A stretch of 56,620 nucleotides of DNA. It comes from Nitrospira sp. (lineage in GTDB: Bacteria; Nitrospirota; Nitrospiria; Nitrospirales; Nitrospiraceae). The stretch's first letter is position 1; each line of letters opens with the position of its first letter. The stretch spans positions 1 through 56,620 of the forward strand of contig VGXB01000011.1 of assembly GCA_016873515.1 (NCBI GenBank), given 5' to 3'. A program made the position numbers and the translations under genes. Under the pieces are notes generated by a model. The model made no database searches. It worked only from the letters and a program-made list of their open reading frames with translations, and was not told the origin of the DNA. Positions 44,743 through 54,198 of this stretch are shown one piece after another.

Positions 44743-47700
44743 TCATGTTTCACGAGATGCAAGTTTTTCCAGTGCGATTCGCTTGATCCCGCGCAAATCC
44801 AGTTTGCCGGTGCCCAGAACTGGCAAGGCCTCGACTTTCACGAATTGCTGTTTGGACGGAATAAAGAGGTTAGGCAGACCCGCTGCGGACACCTTATCGA
44901 GAATCGCGGGGATGCGGGATTCATCCAATGTGTGGAGCACCGCAAGACGCTCGCCTTTTTTCTCGTCTGGAACGCTGGTGACGGCGAATACTGTTGTGTC
45001 AGCTTCGACCGCCAGATGCAGAGCTTCTTCGACCATGCCGTGCGGAACCATTTCTCCGCCGATTTTGGAAAAGCGTGACAGGCGGTCGGTGATCGTAAGA
45101 AATCCGTCTTCGTCAAGGGACGCGATGTCGCCAGTGACGTACCAACCGTCACGCATGGCTTGAGCGGTAAGATCCTCGCGGCCAAGATACCCGTTCATCA
45201 CGTTGGGCCCTTTCACCAGCAGCATGCCGGCTTGGCCTGGCGGAAGGACAGCCCAGGTGTCGGGATCGACGATACGGACAGTGACGCCGGGAAAGGGTTG
45301 TCCCACTGTGCCACGGCGTGATGCCACCTGGTAAAACCCTGCTGCACGGAAATCAGGACAGTTGGCCGAGATTACCGGTGCGCATTCCGTGACCCCGTAT
45401 CCTTCGACCGGGGTAATACCGAACTTGTCCTGAAAGGCCTGGAGGAGACGCAGCGACAGCTTTTCCGCGCCGGTAATGACGACGCGCAGATTGCTGAATT
45501 GTTTCGGTGTGCACCGGCGGTAATAGAGTTGGAGAAAGGTTGGGGTGGTGACCATCAGCGAAATTCGATAACGGTCACAGAGATCGCCGATGGCGGCGGG
45601 ATCGAGTGGGGTTGGGTGAAAGACGACACCGGCGTTGTGTCGTGTGTAGAACCATAGCAGCATGTATCCGAACGAATGGAAGAACGGAAGAATGCCGAGG
45701 GCCCGATCGGCTTGTCCGATGTGGATGACTTGAGCGGCGCCTTCGACATTCGAATTGATATTGAAGTGGGACAGCATCGCACCCTTGGGCTCGCCGGTGC
45801 TTCCGCTGCTGAAAATGATTGTCGCCAGATCGTCCATGGTCGTCTTGCGAATCTGGCCGCACCAACGTTCGATGAGGCGAATTGGAGCCAAAATGGCCAG
45901 GAATGCCGCCGAGAGTTTCGTGCTAGTGGTGATGGTGTTGGCGATATCATCAAGCCAGAGGACGGTGACGCCCTGTGGCAGATCGAGCTTGGCTTTTTCG
46001 ACGAAGAGCCGGCTCGTCAGGACGGTCTTGAGCGACGCAATCGTGATGGCCGATTCAAGCCCTGCCCGGCCTACGGTGTAGTTCAAGTTCACACTGGTCT
46101 TGCCCGACAAGGCGGCCGCCACATTGACCAATGCACCTGCGACGCTGGGCGGCAAGAGCAACCCCACGTTCTGTTGGCCTTTCCAGTGCGGCTGGAGTGC
46201 GCGTGCTAAGACGATGGTGCCGATCAAGGCTTGAAGGCCTGAAACCTTTGGGCGGGAGGCATCGGCCAGGGCAAAGGTGAATGGGTGCCTGCGCCACGTT
46301 TTTGCGACGGAACGGTGTAACGGTTCCTGATCCGTTTTCCGCTCGTACCAGGCGGTTTCACCCAATTCACGCACCAGACGGCGCAGCTCGTGTGCTGGGG
46401 TGTTGGATGGTTGCGGAGATCCGAACGACACCGTCACCGGATAAGGCACACGCTCCGGTCGTTTGGTGATGAATCTGCCGCGTGAGAAACTGAAGATGCT
46501 GCCCCAAATGCGGTCGAGGTGTACGGGAATCACCGGCGCAGTTCGGTCTTTCATAATGCGTTCGAACCCGCGCCGGAATGGGAGGAGTGTGCCGGTTCTG
46601 GTGATCTGACTTTCGGGAAAGATACAGACCAGTCCCCCCTCGTCGAGCGCCTGCCCCGCGCTGCGGAAAGCTTTGAGAATGACGCGGAGGCCTCCAGAGG
46701 AGAAAATCGGAATGATCTGCATGAACGTCATTAGCCATTTGAATAACGGATGTGTGGCATAGGCGGTATCGACGACAAATCGAATGGGACGATCGACAGC
46801 GGCCATCAGCAGGAAACCGTCGATGAATGACATATGATTTGAGACAAGGAGAGCTCCCCCGGACTGAGGGAGATGGTGCTGGCCGACGATGCGGAGGCGA
46901 TAGAGCGTATTGGTCAGGATCACCAGCACCAAACGGACGAGGGTGTCCGGTAGCAACCAGATAGCCCACAACATACCGGCCATGGTCATCGCTGCTGTGG
47001 CCAGGAAAATCCCGGCCGTCGAGAGCCCGGCTTGGGCCAGTGATCCGCCGGCTAGCGATCCCAACAGGATGCCGGTGAAGACGCAGGTGTTGGAGAACGA
47101 GATGACAGCGCCGCGCCGGTTCGGCGGCGACTTCCACTGTAAGATCGCATTCAACGGGACAAAAATGAACGCACTGGACATGCCGAGCGTTCCCATCAGC
47201 AGAAACGTGCCTGTCAAGGATGGAGTCAGGATGCCAAGGGGGAACAGTGAAAGAAAAACGCCGATCGCGCCGAGCGGGATCAATCCGTACTCGACTCGGT
47301 TTCGCGAAAGATGACCGACCAGCATCGCGCCGATCACGATCCCCACAGATAAGACAGTGAGTGGGAGTCCTGAGGCGGCATCGGACAGATGCAAGACGGC
47401 TTTGGCGTAAACGACAACGTTCTGACCAAAGAGGCTGGCGATCGTCCAAAAGAAGATTCCCATGGGAACGGCCATACGCAACAGTGGTTCGGCGCGAATC
47501 GCTACCCATGCGCAACGGACGGTAGTGGCCACGCCTCCAGCTGCATGGGCAGGTGGCACGTGGGAAATGGTTATGGCTGTGACAAGGCCAATGACTGAAA
47601 GAGCAGTCAATGCGAACGGGGCAAGCCACGTCTGGTCCCCGGCCATTTGCAAGAGGAACCCGCCAGAGGCGGTACCCGCGAGAATGGCCGTGAAGGTCCA

Positions 47701-48171
47701 CATCTCCAACAGGCCGTTGCCTGCCGCGAGCCGCTCGTGTGGAATTAATTCGGGCAGGATGCCGTATTTCGACGGGCTGAAGAGCGCGCTTTGCGCCCCC
47801 ATCCCGCAGAGGACGATCAGAGGCATGATACCGTCGGCAGGATTGACCAAGAGTGCGATGGTCCCGGCGCCCATCAGCAACACTTCAACAACTTTGAGTG
47901 CAAGGATCACCGTTCGTTTGCTCAGCCGATCAGCTAGCGTGCCGCCGACAAGAGACAGAAGCACCAACGGCAGCGTGAAGATCACGAACGCGACGGCGGT
48001 TTGTGTCTGGACTGTCGTTTCAAATTCAGGTCCCGGCGCCAGCCCCGCCGTCGCCTGCCTGATTGCCAGCAGGGCAACCATCAGTTTCCACGCGTTGTCG
48101 TTGAACGCACCGATGAATTGCGCGATCAAGAGTCCACGGAGGGAATGCGAAGAGGGCGTACGTTCTGGCAA
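44743..48171 (-). CDS. LplT-Aas type fusion: MFS lysolipid flippase + acyltransferase + acyl-ACP synthetase
   Basis: A 1142-residue, three-part protein. Residues about 1-410 are a 12-helix MFS transporter like LplT (FIGAFNDNAWKLMVALLAIR start). Residues about 425-630 are a PlsC-type acyltransferase with the HxxxxD motif (VSNHMSFIDGFLL) and FPESQITRTGTL. Residues about 640-1142 are an AMP-forming acyl-ACP/CoA synthetase (IIFSSGSTGEPKGAML, VEGYGVTECAPVIS, YVTGDIASLDEDGFLTITDR). In E. coli LplT carries lysophospholipid inward and Aas re-acylates it. Here the cycle is one polypeptide, as in some other bacteria. The TTG start at 48171 is weakly supported: GGAGG is 16 bases upstream. Confidence 0.88.
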   Translation of the reverse strand: MPERTPSSHSLRGLLIAQFIGAFNDNAWKLMVALLAIRQATAGLAPGPEFETTVQTQTAVAFVIFTLPLVLLSLVGGTLADRLSKRTVILALKVVEVLLMGAGTIALLVNPADGIMPLIVLCGMGAQSALFSPSKYGILPELIPHERLAAGNGLLEMWTFTAILAGTASGGFLLQMAGDQTWLAPFALTALSVIGLVTAITISHVPPAHAAGGVATTVRCAWVAIRAEPLLRMAVPMGIFFWTIASLFGQNVVVYAKAVLHLSDAASGLPLTVLSVGIVIGAMLVGHLSRNRVEYGLIPLGAIGVFLSLFPLGILTPSLTGTFLLMGTLGMSSAFIFVPLNAILQWKSPPNRRGAVISFSNTCVFTGILLGSLAGGSLAQAGLSTAGIFLATAAMTMAGMLWAIWLLPDTLVRLVLVILTNTLYRLRIVGQHHLPQSGGALLVSNHMSFIDGFLLMAAVDRPIRFVVDTAYATHPLFKWLMTFMQIIPIFSSGGLRVILKAFRSAGQALDEGGLVCIFPESQITRTGTLLPFRRGFERIMKDRTAPVIPVHLDRIWGSIFSFSRGRFITKRPERVPYPVTVSFGSPQPSNTPAHELRRLVRELGETAWYERKTDQEPLHRSVAKTWRRHPFTFALADASRPKVSGLQALIGTIVLARALQPHWKGQQNVGLLLPPSVAGALVNVAAALSGKTSVNLNYTVGRAGLESAITIASLKTVLTSRLFVEKAKLDLPQGVTVLWLDDIANTITTSTKLSAAFLAILAPIRLIERWCGQIRKTTMDDLATIIFSSGSTGEPKGAMLSHFNINSNVEGAAQVIHIGQADRALGILPFFHSFGYMLLWFYTRHNAGVVFHPTPLDPAAIGDLCDRYRISLMVTTPTFLQLYYRRCTPKQFSNLRVVITGAEKLSLRLLQAFQDKFGITPVEGYGVTECAPVISANCPDFRAAGFYQVASRRGTVGQPFPGVTVRIVDPDTWAVLPPGQAGMLLVKGPNVMNGYLGREDLTAQAMRDGWYVTGDIASLDEDGFLTITDRLSRFSKIGGEMVPHGMVEEALHLAVEADTTVFAVTSVPDEKKGERLAVLHTLDESRIPAILDKVSAAGLPNLFIPSKQQFVKVEALPVLGTGKLDLRGIKRIALEKLASRET

Positions 48172-48576
48172 CGGATTAGAGATACGGCCTCCTTAAGGAA
48201 GAATATGGATGAATGGCATTCTGCCAGCCTTTAACGCGCTGGGCAACGGTGTGTCGCCATTGAAGGGGGAGCATCTTTTCAGTCTTGAACCGTCTACAAG
48301 GACACCCAGAGGAATTTTATCCTGATTTACTCTTCCATCGAGTCCATCCTTATGAGTCCGGAGAAGAGGTCCAATGACGTATCGCTTTTGGGGGTACTTC
48401 GATAGCGATAGAGCGGCAGGATTGGGTTTATTTCGAATAAGGACTCTCACGGGGAAATGACTCGCCTGATCATAGCCATCTTTGAGCCTTCAAAGACATA
48501 GTACGAGAAGTGATCAGCAGACTAGCTGAGGTGACGGCGCCTTGTCGGCTCGTGTAATCGATCAGCGGCTACAAGA

Positions 48577-48854
48577 GTGAAAAGGCTATCTCGTCGGTGT
48601 CGTGATTTGCGGTATAGCGATACAAGGGGAACAATCGGTCGTTGGTTCTGCTCGGTGTATCAAGGAGCAGTTCGTAACACGCCATCGGCCGGTTGGATCA
48701 TCGCCGGCATTTTGCTATCGTTCTTGGGGGCTGTGGTTCAACAGGACGGGCTGACGTTCCATCCATCCTTCAACCGTAACGATCTCTATCACGTGGTTCA
48801 GATGGTGGGGTGGTGTTGCTCTATCCCGGCGCGTTGTTGCCGCAAGACCGTTAA
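48577..48854 (+). pseudogene. Remnant of a small membrane-protein gene
   Basis: The frame GWIIAGILLSFLGAVVQQDG with FHPSFNRNDLYHVVQMVG looks like the C-terminal end of a multi-helix membrane protein with an FN.NDLYH motif. A shift near 48808 restores VVLLYPGALLPQDR and a stop at 48854. The first 35 residues of the open frame do not look natural. The 48172-48576 gap before it has no credible gene. Confidence 0.4.
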
Positions 48855-50723
48855 TCAATCGTTCACTCGCCCAGCTTCTTCTCCATAGGACACCGGCAAA
48901 CCTTCCAGTTCCATAATCTTGAGTGCATTTGTCGTAGGGCAGGGTCCTGGTCTGAGTTGATAGTCAAATTGGAGCGCGTTGGACAAGACGGTTTCTTGAA
49001 AGTGCGCGTTGAGCAATCCTGGTATGCCCTGCTCAAGATCGGCCAACTCCAAATCATGAGTGCTGACCAGTCCAAAAGCGTTGCCCTTTGAGAGTGTGGT
49101 GATGAAGGCACGGCTGCCGATGAGCCGCTCTCGGTTATTGGTACCTTTGAAAATTTCGTCGATCAAGAATAACAAGGGCGGGGCAGTCCGATCCTGGGTC
49201 GCGTCGAGGATGTTCTTAAGCTGTTTGACTTCGGCATAGAAAAACGACAGGCCCGCATCGAGTGAGTCGTTCACGCGGATACAACAGGCCAAGCGGCTCC
49301 AACTCCACGTGAACGATGTGGCGCACACCGGGGCGCCAGCCTGCGCGAGACAGAGATTGATACCGATGGTACGAAGGAAGGTGCTTTTGCCAGACATGTT
49401 TGAACCGGTGATGAGGTGGATCGAGCCGAGCCCGGCCAAACGGACATCGTTGGCCACGCGGGTGTTGGCAGGCAGTAAGGGATGTCCAAGTCTGTCGGCG
49501 CAGATTGCTGTATGGGTACCGTTCTGTTCGGCGGAGGATTTAAGCGGTTCGGGCCAGGCATAGGTGGGATGCAGATAGGCGAAGTTGGCCAAGGCCGATG
49601 CGGCTTCGATCTCTGCCAGACAGTCGAGCCACAGCGGAAGATGATCTGTGATGGATTGCTGCAAATGGATCAACTGCCGAGTGAACCACAGATCCCACGG
49701 GCCGAGCGCATTGAGCCCCAGATGCAAGAGGGGATTGGCTTTGACGCTGATGGCGTGCAAAGTTCTCGCCGCCTGTCTCAGGTGAAGGGACGGCCGGGCC
49801 GCGCTGCGCATCAATGGTGCGCAGGTGCCAGCCAAGGCGGGCGTGGTGTTGTTAGCATGCCGTTCCAGATGGCGCAAGATAGTGTCTAGCCGTTCCATTT
49901 CATGATGGAGTCCCACCGCATGTTTGAGCAGATGTTCACTTTGATCGGTCGTGAAATAGATCAAGGCGTATGCGCCGAACGAGAATATCCAATACCCGGG
50001 AAGCATTCCGAGCAGCGCACCGAACCCCAGCACCGCCGTGGACAGCGCCAGAATGATCTGGACGAGAAGGGTCATATTCAGCCGAGGGAATCCGACCGGA
50101 TGTTGGACCATCCCGGCCAAACGACGGCCGTTGATCTCTTCGTCGCCGGCCAGTCGCGCATGGAGCGTGAGGCGATCTCGAAAGTTCTGGCGGGGCGCCA
50201 ATTCTTGCACGAGCTGTCGGCGGCGGGACCAGACCTCATAAGCCGGCGGCTGAGTCAGTATCCACCCGGCCAATCGCTCACGGCCATGGTCAGAGACGGT
50301 GGTGTCGAGAAGATGGAGCAGTGAGTGGGGTCCAGCCAGATCGAGATCTTTGGCATAATAATGCGCCGAAGGAGCTTCGGACGGTCGCAGGGAAATGTTG
50401 GTCCAATCCAATAGAATTCTGGCGGTGTGAGAAGACTTGATGCGCCGCCAGAGCCGAAGCCGGTGAATCTGGTGCTCCAGCCTGTTATGATACGCGGCCA
50501 CGGCGATGAACAAGCCCGCAAAACCGGCCACCGCTGAGTTGCCCGCGATGTACCACTCAGATTTGTAGAGGGCGATGGAGCAGGTGAGTCCGGTGAGGAA
50601 AATACCCAGCCGCCAGGCGGTGAATCGTGAGCTGGTGTTCGTCCCCCGCTGGATGAGCTGGTCGATTCGGACGAGTACCCGTTGGAATTGTGCGGCGCGC
50701 GCGGCAGGTAACAGATCGGCCAT
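48855..50723 (-). CDS. Membrane-associated MutS-like ATPase
   Basis: A 622-residue protein. The C-terminal about 230 residues form a MutS-type ABC ATPase: Walker A ITGSNMSGKSTFLRTIGINL, a Q-loop region, Walker B PLLFLIDEIFKGTNNRERLI and THDLELADLEQG. It lacks the MutS mismatch-binding and connector domains. Instead the N-terminal half has two hydrophobic pairs (about 44-80 and 222-256) that probably span the membrane, plus a helical lever region. Such MutS-related proteins are widespread but uncharacterised. It is divergent from prmA with only about 30 bases between. Confidence 0.85.
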   Translation of the reverse strand: MADLLPAARAAQFQRVLVRIDQLIQRGTNTSSRFTAWRLGIFLTGLTCSIALYKSEWYIAGNSAVAGFAGLFIAVAAYHNRLEHQIHRLRLWRRIKSSHTARILLDWTNISLRPSEAPSAHYYAKDLDLAGPHSLLHLLDTTVSDHGRERLAGWILTQPPAYEVWSRRRQLVQELAPRQNFRDRLTLHARLAGDEEINGRRLAGMVQHPVGFPRLNMTLLVQIILALSTAVLGFGALLGMLPGYWIFSFGAYALIYFTTDQSEHLLKHAVGLHHEMERLDTILRHLERHANNTTPALAGTCAPLMRSAARPSLHLRQAARTLHAISVKANPLLHLGLNALGPWDLWFTRQLIHLQQSITDHLPLWLDCLAEIEAASALANFAYLHPTYAWPEPLKSSAEQNGTHTAICADRLGHPLLPANTRVANDVRLAGLGSIHLITGSNMSGKSTFLRTIGINLCLAQAGAPVCATSFTWSWSRLACCIRVNDSLDAGLSFFYAEVKQLKNILDATQDRTAPPLLFLIDEIFKGTNNRERLIGSRAFITTLSKGNAFGLVSTHDLELADLEQGIPGLLNAHFQETVLSNALQFDYQLRPGPCPTTNALKIMELEGLPVSYGEEAGRVND

Positions 50724-50753
50724 AATGGCATTGACCTTACTGGGAACTGCGTG

Positions 50754-51623
50754 ATGTCGTCAACGAATTCCGCTTGGGTGGATGTGCAGGTGTATTCCTC
50801 GCTCGATGCTGCCGAGGTGTTGGGTCTGCTTGAGGATCCGGCAGTTCAGGGAGGATGGCAGGAGAACGAGTCGGTTCATTTCTATTGGTCGAGTTCCGTG
50901 TGGTCACCTGATCATTTGGCGCGGCTGCGGCAAGTGCTCCGGCAACTCGACGAAACGACAGAACCGGCGATCGTTGTCCGGACTATGCCGAGTCAGGATT
51001 GGAACCGGCTGTGGACCGAGTCGGTCAAGCCCTTGTGGATCGGGCGGCACCTCCTGGTCAGGCCGAGTTGGGAGACGGTCAACGCCAGGCCCGGCCAGAT
51101 CGAGATTGTCCTCGATCCGAAGCAGGCCTTCGGCACCGGTCATCATGCGACGACGCGGATGCTATTGGAATGGCTGGAGGAGGTCGTGCAAGGGGGCGAA
51201 TCCGTATTGGATGTTGGGACCGGCAGCGGGTTGCTGGCGATGGCGGCACTTCGATTTGGGGGGGGTCTGGCAGTCGGCCTTGATCATGATCCCGTCGCGA
51301 TCGAGTGCGCGCAAGAGTATGCGTTGGTCAATCGATTTGGTCCTGAGCTGTCATTACAATGCGGCAAGCTGGAGGGATTGCCTGGACACCAGATGTTCGA
51401 CCTTGTCTTGGCGAACCTCGATCGGGAGACGCTGTGTCAGCTTGGGGATCAGTTAGCCGGCCACACGCGGACCAGGTTGCTGATCTCTGGGCTCTTGCTC
51501 GATCAGCGGGAAGAGGTTGCAGCAGCGCTGGTATCCGCGGGCCTCTATCCGGGCCGGCAACGAGAGAGCGAAGGTTGGCTGGCTGTGGAATTCCTGCGCA
51601 ACGAGTCTTGTGAAGGAGTATGA
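50754..51623 (+). CDS. prmA: Ribosomal protein L11 methyltransferase
   Basis: A 289-residue protein (ATG 50754; a GTG three bases upstream is possible). It has the PrmA layout: an N-terminal ferredoxin-like domain (WNRLWTESVKPLWIGRHLLV), then the SAM domain with IEIVLDPKQAFGTGHHATTR, VLDVGTGSGLLAMAALRFG and ANLDRETLCQLGD. The DP..AFGTG.H.TT block is the family signature. It methylates L11, a ribosomal protein. A MOSC gene follows by five bases. Confidence 0.85.
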   Translation: MSSTNSAWVDVQVYSSLDAAEVLGLLEDPAVQGGWQENESVHFYWSSSVWSPDHLARLRQVLRQLDETTEPAIVVRTMPSQDWNRLWTESVKPLWIGRHLLVRPSWETVNARPGQIEIVLDPKQAFGTGHHATTRMLLEWLEEVVQGGESVLDVGTGSGLLAMAALRFGGGLAVGLDHDPVAIECAQEYALVNRFGPELSLQCGKLEGLPGHQMFDLVLANLDRETLCQLGDQLAGHTRTRLLISGLLLDQREEVAAALVSAGLYPGRQRESEGWLAVEFLRNESCEGV

Positions 51624-51627
51624 ACGA

Positions 51628-52125
51628 ATGAACAACGGGCGACCTCCCTATCCGCATATCCATCAAGTCAGTGTCTCAGACGGTGGAGTTCCCAAGCGAC
51701 CGGTGTTTGAAGCAAAAGTCAGCAAGAACGGCATGGAGGGAGACCGACAGGCCAATTTGAAATTTCACGGGGGGCCTGATCGGGCGGTCTGTCTCTATTC
51801 ATTGGAGCTGATCGAGCGGTTGCAAGACGAAGGGCATTCGATCGATGCGGGGTTGTCGGGTGAGAACTTGACGATCGCGGGTTTGGAATGGGACCTCATG
51901 CAGCCGGGGGCGGTGTTGTCGGTAGGGCCCGATCTTCAGTTGGAAGTGACGGGCTACACGGCACCATGCAGGAAGAATGGTCGATGGTTTCGGGATGAAG
52001 ACTTCTCCCGCATGTCGCAGAAACTGAATCCGGGATGGAGCCGGGTGTACGCGAAAGTGCTGCGCGAGGGCGTGGTGCGACCGGGGGACGCCGTTGAGAT
52101 GGGACAAAGCATGGGTGATGAATGA
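51628..52125 (+). CDS. MOSC domain protein
   Basis: A 165-residue protein (ATG 51628, AAGGAG upstream) with the MOSC (molybdenum cofactor sulfurase C-terminal) pattern: RPVFEAKVSKNGMEGDRQAN, FHGGPDRAVCLYSLELIERL, SGENLTIAGLEWDLMQPG and TAPCRKNGRWFRDED with the conserved cysteine. MOSC proteins of this size include YiiM-like enzymes that bind Moco and reduce N-hydroxylated compounds, and unknown ones. It is transcribed after prmA, five bases past its stop. Confidence 0.87.
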   Translation: MNNGRPPYPHIHQVSVSDGGVPKRPVFEAKVSKNGMEGDRQANLKFHGGPDRAVCLYSLELIERLQDEGHSIDAGLSGENLTIAGLEWDLMQPGAVLSVGPDLQLEVTGYTAPCRKNGRWFRDEDFSRMSQKLNPGWSRVYAKVLREGVVRPGDAVEMGQSMGDE

Positions 52126-52195
52126 TGATCAATGGTCGATGAGCAAATCGGCTGCCGCCCAGACCATCGACCATGTTCCATGCTATTGTTGAACG

Positions 52196-52858
52196 ATGAT
52201 GGATCGTATACTTGAACCCGAGCTGATGGACGATCCCGCGCAGGCGGATGCCTATGCGGCGACGGATTTCTCGGTTGAGAATCAGGGGTTCGTCGAGCGC
52301 TTCAAAGAATATTTCCCGGAGTTTTCGCAAGGGGCGGTGCTCGATCTCGGCTGCGGTCCGGCCGATATCCCAATTCGGTTTGCCATGCGGTATCCAGCCT
52401 GTCGGGTCATCGGGGTCGATGCCTCGGCGCCCATGATTCAATTAGGCGAGCAGGCCGTGAAGCAAGCGGGGTTAGCCGACCGCGTAACGTTACGTTGTGA
52501 ACGGTATGAAGCAGTCGCCGGTGCGAGAATCGCAGACGCGGTTATGTCCAACAGCCTGCTGCATCATCTGCCGAATCCGTTGCAGTTCTGGCAGAAAGTT
52601 CGACAGTTGGTGAGGCCCGGCGCGCCAGTGTTGGTGATGGACTTACTCCGTCCCGAGTCGCCGGAAGCAGCCCAAGCGATCGTCGATCGCTATGCCGCCG
52701 GCGCGCCGGACATTCTGCGCCGAGACTTCTACAATTCCCTGCTGGCTGCGTTCACCGAAGATCAAATCACGACGCAACTTGCCCGTATGAATCTCACCCG
52801 CTTGTTGATCGACATCCCGGACGACCGCCATTGGGTGGTCGGAGGGATCATCTATTGA
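52196..52858 (+). CDS. Class I SAM-dependent methyltransferase
   Basis: A 220-residue protein with the Rossmann-like methyltransferase motifs: VLDLGCGPADIPIRFAMRYP (motif I), VIGVDASAPMIQLGEQA (post I), DAVMSNSLLHHLPNPLQFWQ (motif II/III) and RPGAPVLVMDLLRPESP. The N-terminal YAATDFSVENQGFVERFKEY is a substrate-specific cap. Substrate unknown. Codirectional with prmA and the MOSC gene. Confidence 0.88.
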   Translation: MMDRILEPELMDDPAQADAYAATDFSVENQGFVERFKEYFPEFSQGAVLDLGCGPADIPIRFAMRYPACRVIGVDASAPMIQLGEQAVKQAGLADRVTLRCERYEAVAGARIADAVMSNSLLHHLPNPLQFWQKVRQLVRPGAPVLVMDLLRPESPEAAQAIVDRYAAGAPDILRRDFYNSLLAAFTEDQITTQLARMNLTRLLIDIPDDRHWVVGGIIY

Positions 52859-52930
52859 TGAGAGTATGGAGGAGCCTCTTCGGTTCTCCTATCCATTCAG
52901 GTACGCTCGTCTCAGAGTGAGCGGAAGGTG

Positions 52931-53281
52931 ATGAACAGCATGTGGATGAAGGGCAGAATCAAACAAATCCGTTCCCGCTGGGCTTTGATTGTATTTGTCG
53001 GTCTGGGTGTCTCAACTGTGCTCGGATGCAGTAACCCAGAAACGGTGCTCGTGATCGAAAACCCCACGGACGTGTACAGCATTATTCAAACCTCTTCCGT
53101 CGAAGATCCAAACATGACTGTTCAGCCGGGGAACGTCATAGCCACGTTACAAGCAGGTGAGACGGCACGAGCCATCGGTGTGTATCACGGCGAGAATCAT
53201 GATGGTTTTAAGGTCAAGCTCGCCGATGGAACCGAGGGGCTGATTTTCGCCGGTGATTCTTTCAGGGTGACGTCCCGTTGA
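52931..53281 (+). CDS. Small SH3-like lipoprotein
   Basis: A 116-residue protein (ATG 52931; GGAAGG before it). A lipoprotein signal, VGLGVSTVLGC, leads into an about 80-residue domain: VLVIENPTDVYSIIQTSS, VIATLQAGETARAIGVYHGE and FKVKLADGTEGLIFAGDSFR. The last block is like bacterial SH3 domains (V.L.DG..G). It is probably anchored in the outer or inner membrane and binds wall or protein. No neighbour suggests a pathway. Confidence 0.65.
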   Translation: MNSMWMKGRIKQIRSRWALIVFVGLGVSTVLGCSNPETVLVIENPTDVYSIIQTSSVEDPNMTVQPGNVIATLQAGETARAIGVYHGENHDGFKVKLADGTEGLIFAGDSFRVTSR

Positions 53282-53367
53282 GAAACGGACCTGTTCTGTT
53301 CATCGGCTAGCACCGCGGAAAACTTCTCAAGCATCAGCCGTCATTGCTTAATCGTTCTTTGTGATCG

Positions 53368-54144
53368 TCATTCTGTCAGATGTTCCGTCAACCAGTCGGC
53401 GATCATGGTCGTCATGCGTGTGAAGTCTGCGCCCTTTGTAAATTGATGATCAGCACCGGGGATCAGCTCAAGGTGCTTCTTGACCTGTAACGCGTCGTAG
53501 AGCCGCTGGCTTTGATGCAGCGGGACATGCTCGTCTTTGTCGCCTTGGACGATGACGGTGAGGGCAGTAATCGATCGGGCAGGCTCATAAGCAATTTGCC
53601 GCACACAGTCTTCATAGAAAGCATAGCGAAGGGGAACTCGCTCTGATCCGCCCATAATATTGGGGACCGTGTCAGTCGATTTCCATTTCGCCATTTCTGT
53701 GTCGCCGAACTCCAAACGCAACTCTTCCGCGAAATCCACGACAGGACATTTCAGAGCCAGGCAGGCAAGGTCCGTCCGTTGCGCGGCGGTCAGTGTTGCC
53801 ACCAGCCCACCGAAACTGGAACCCATCAAACCAATGCGACGATAGCCCTTCCGTCTCACAAAATCGATTGTGGCATGGGCCTGGTCCACTGCCAGCGTAT
53901 TCGTGATCTGTTCGAATGGCCCATCGCTTTCCCCGTGCCCGAAGAAGTCGAAGCGAAATGTGGCGATGCCCCGTGCGGTTAAGATGTGGGTCAGGGTCTT
54001 GTTTGTCGAGCTGTTTTTCCCGGACAGGAATCCGTGACAGAGGACGGCAATCTTGTTTGTGTCTCCATCTGGAGTGGTCAGAATGGATGCGACTCGGCGG
54101 CCGGAAGAGTCAAGGAATGAAAAGGATGATTCCACGGGCGGCAT
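53368..54144 (-). CDS. Alpha/beta hydrolase
   Basis: A 258-residue alpha/beta-hydrolase: oxyanion region IAVLCHGFLSGKNSSTNK, FRFDFFGHGESDG, nucleophile elbow GLMGSSFGGLVATL, then the acid in VIVQGDKDEHVPLHQS and the His in IPGADHQFTKG. All three catalytic residues are visible. It belongs to the serine aminopeptidase/monoacylglycerol lipase-like group. Substrate unknown. It converges with the lipoprotein gene. Confidence 0.9.
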   Translation of the reverse strand: MPPVESSFSFLDSSGRRVASILTTPDGDTNKIAVLCHGFLSGKNSSTNKTLTHILTARGIATFRFDFFGHGESDGPFEQITNTLAVDQAHATIDFVRRKGYRRIGLMGSSFGGLVATLTAAQRTDLACLALKCPVVDFAEELRLEFGDTEMAKWKSTDTVPNIMGGSERVPLRYAFYEDCVRQIAYEPARSITALTVIVQGDKDEHVPLHQSQRLYDALQVKKHLELIPGADHQFTKGADFTRMTTMIADWLTEHLTE

Positions 54145-54198
54145 TGTACCAGAGTTCGTGCGATAGGGCAGGGGACGCAGGCGAACAGACGAGCACGA

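Noticed and set aside
46367..47701. A 444-residue open frame on the minus strand
   Set aside because: Another frame of the LplT-like part of the fusion gene; Arg/His/Cys-rich with no membrane segments.
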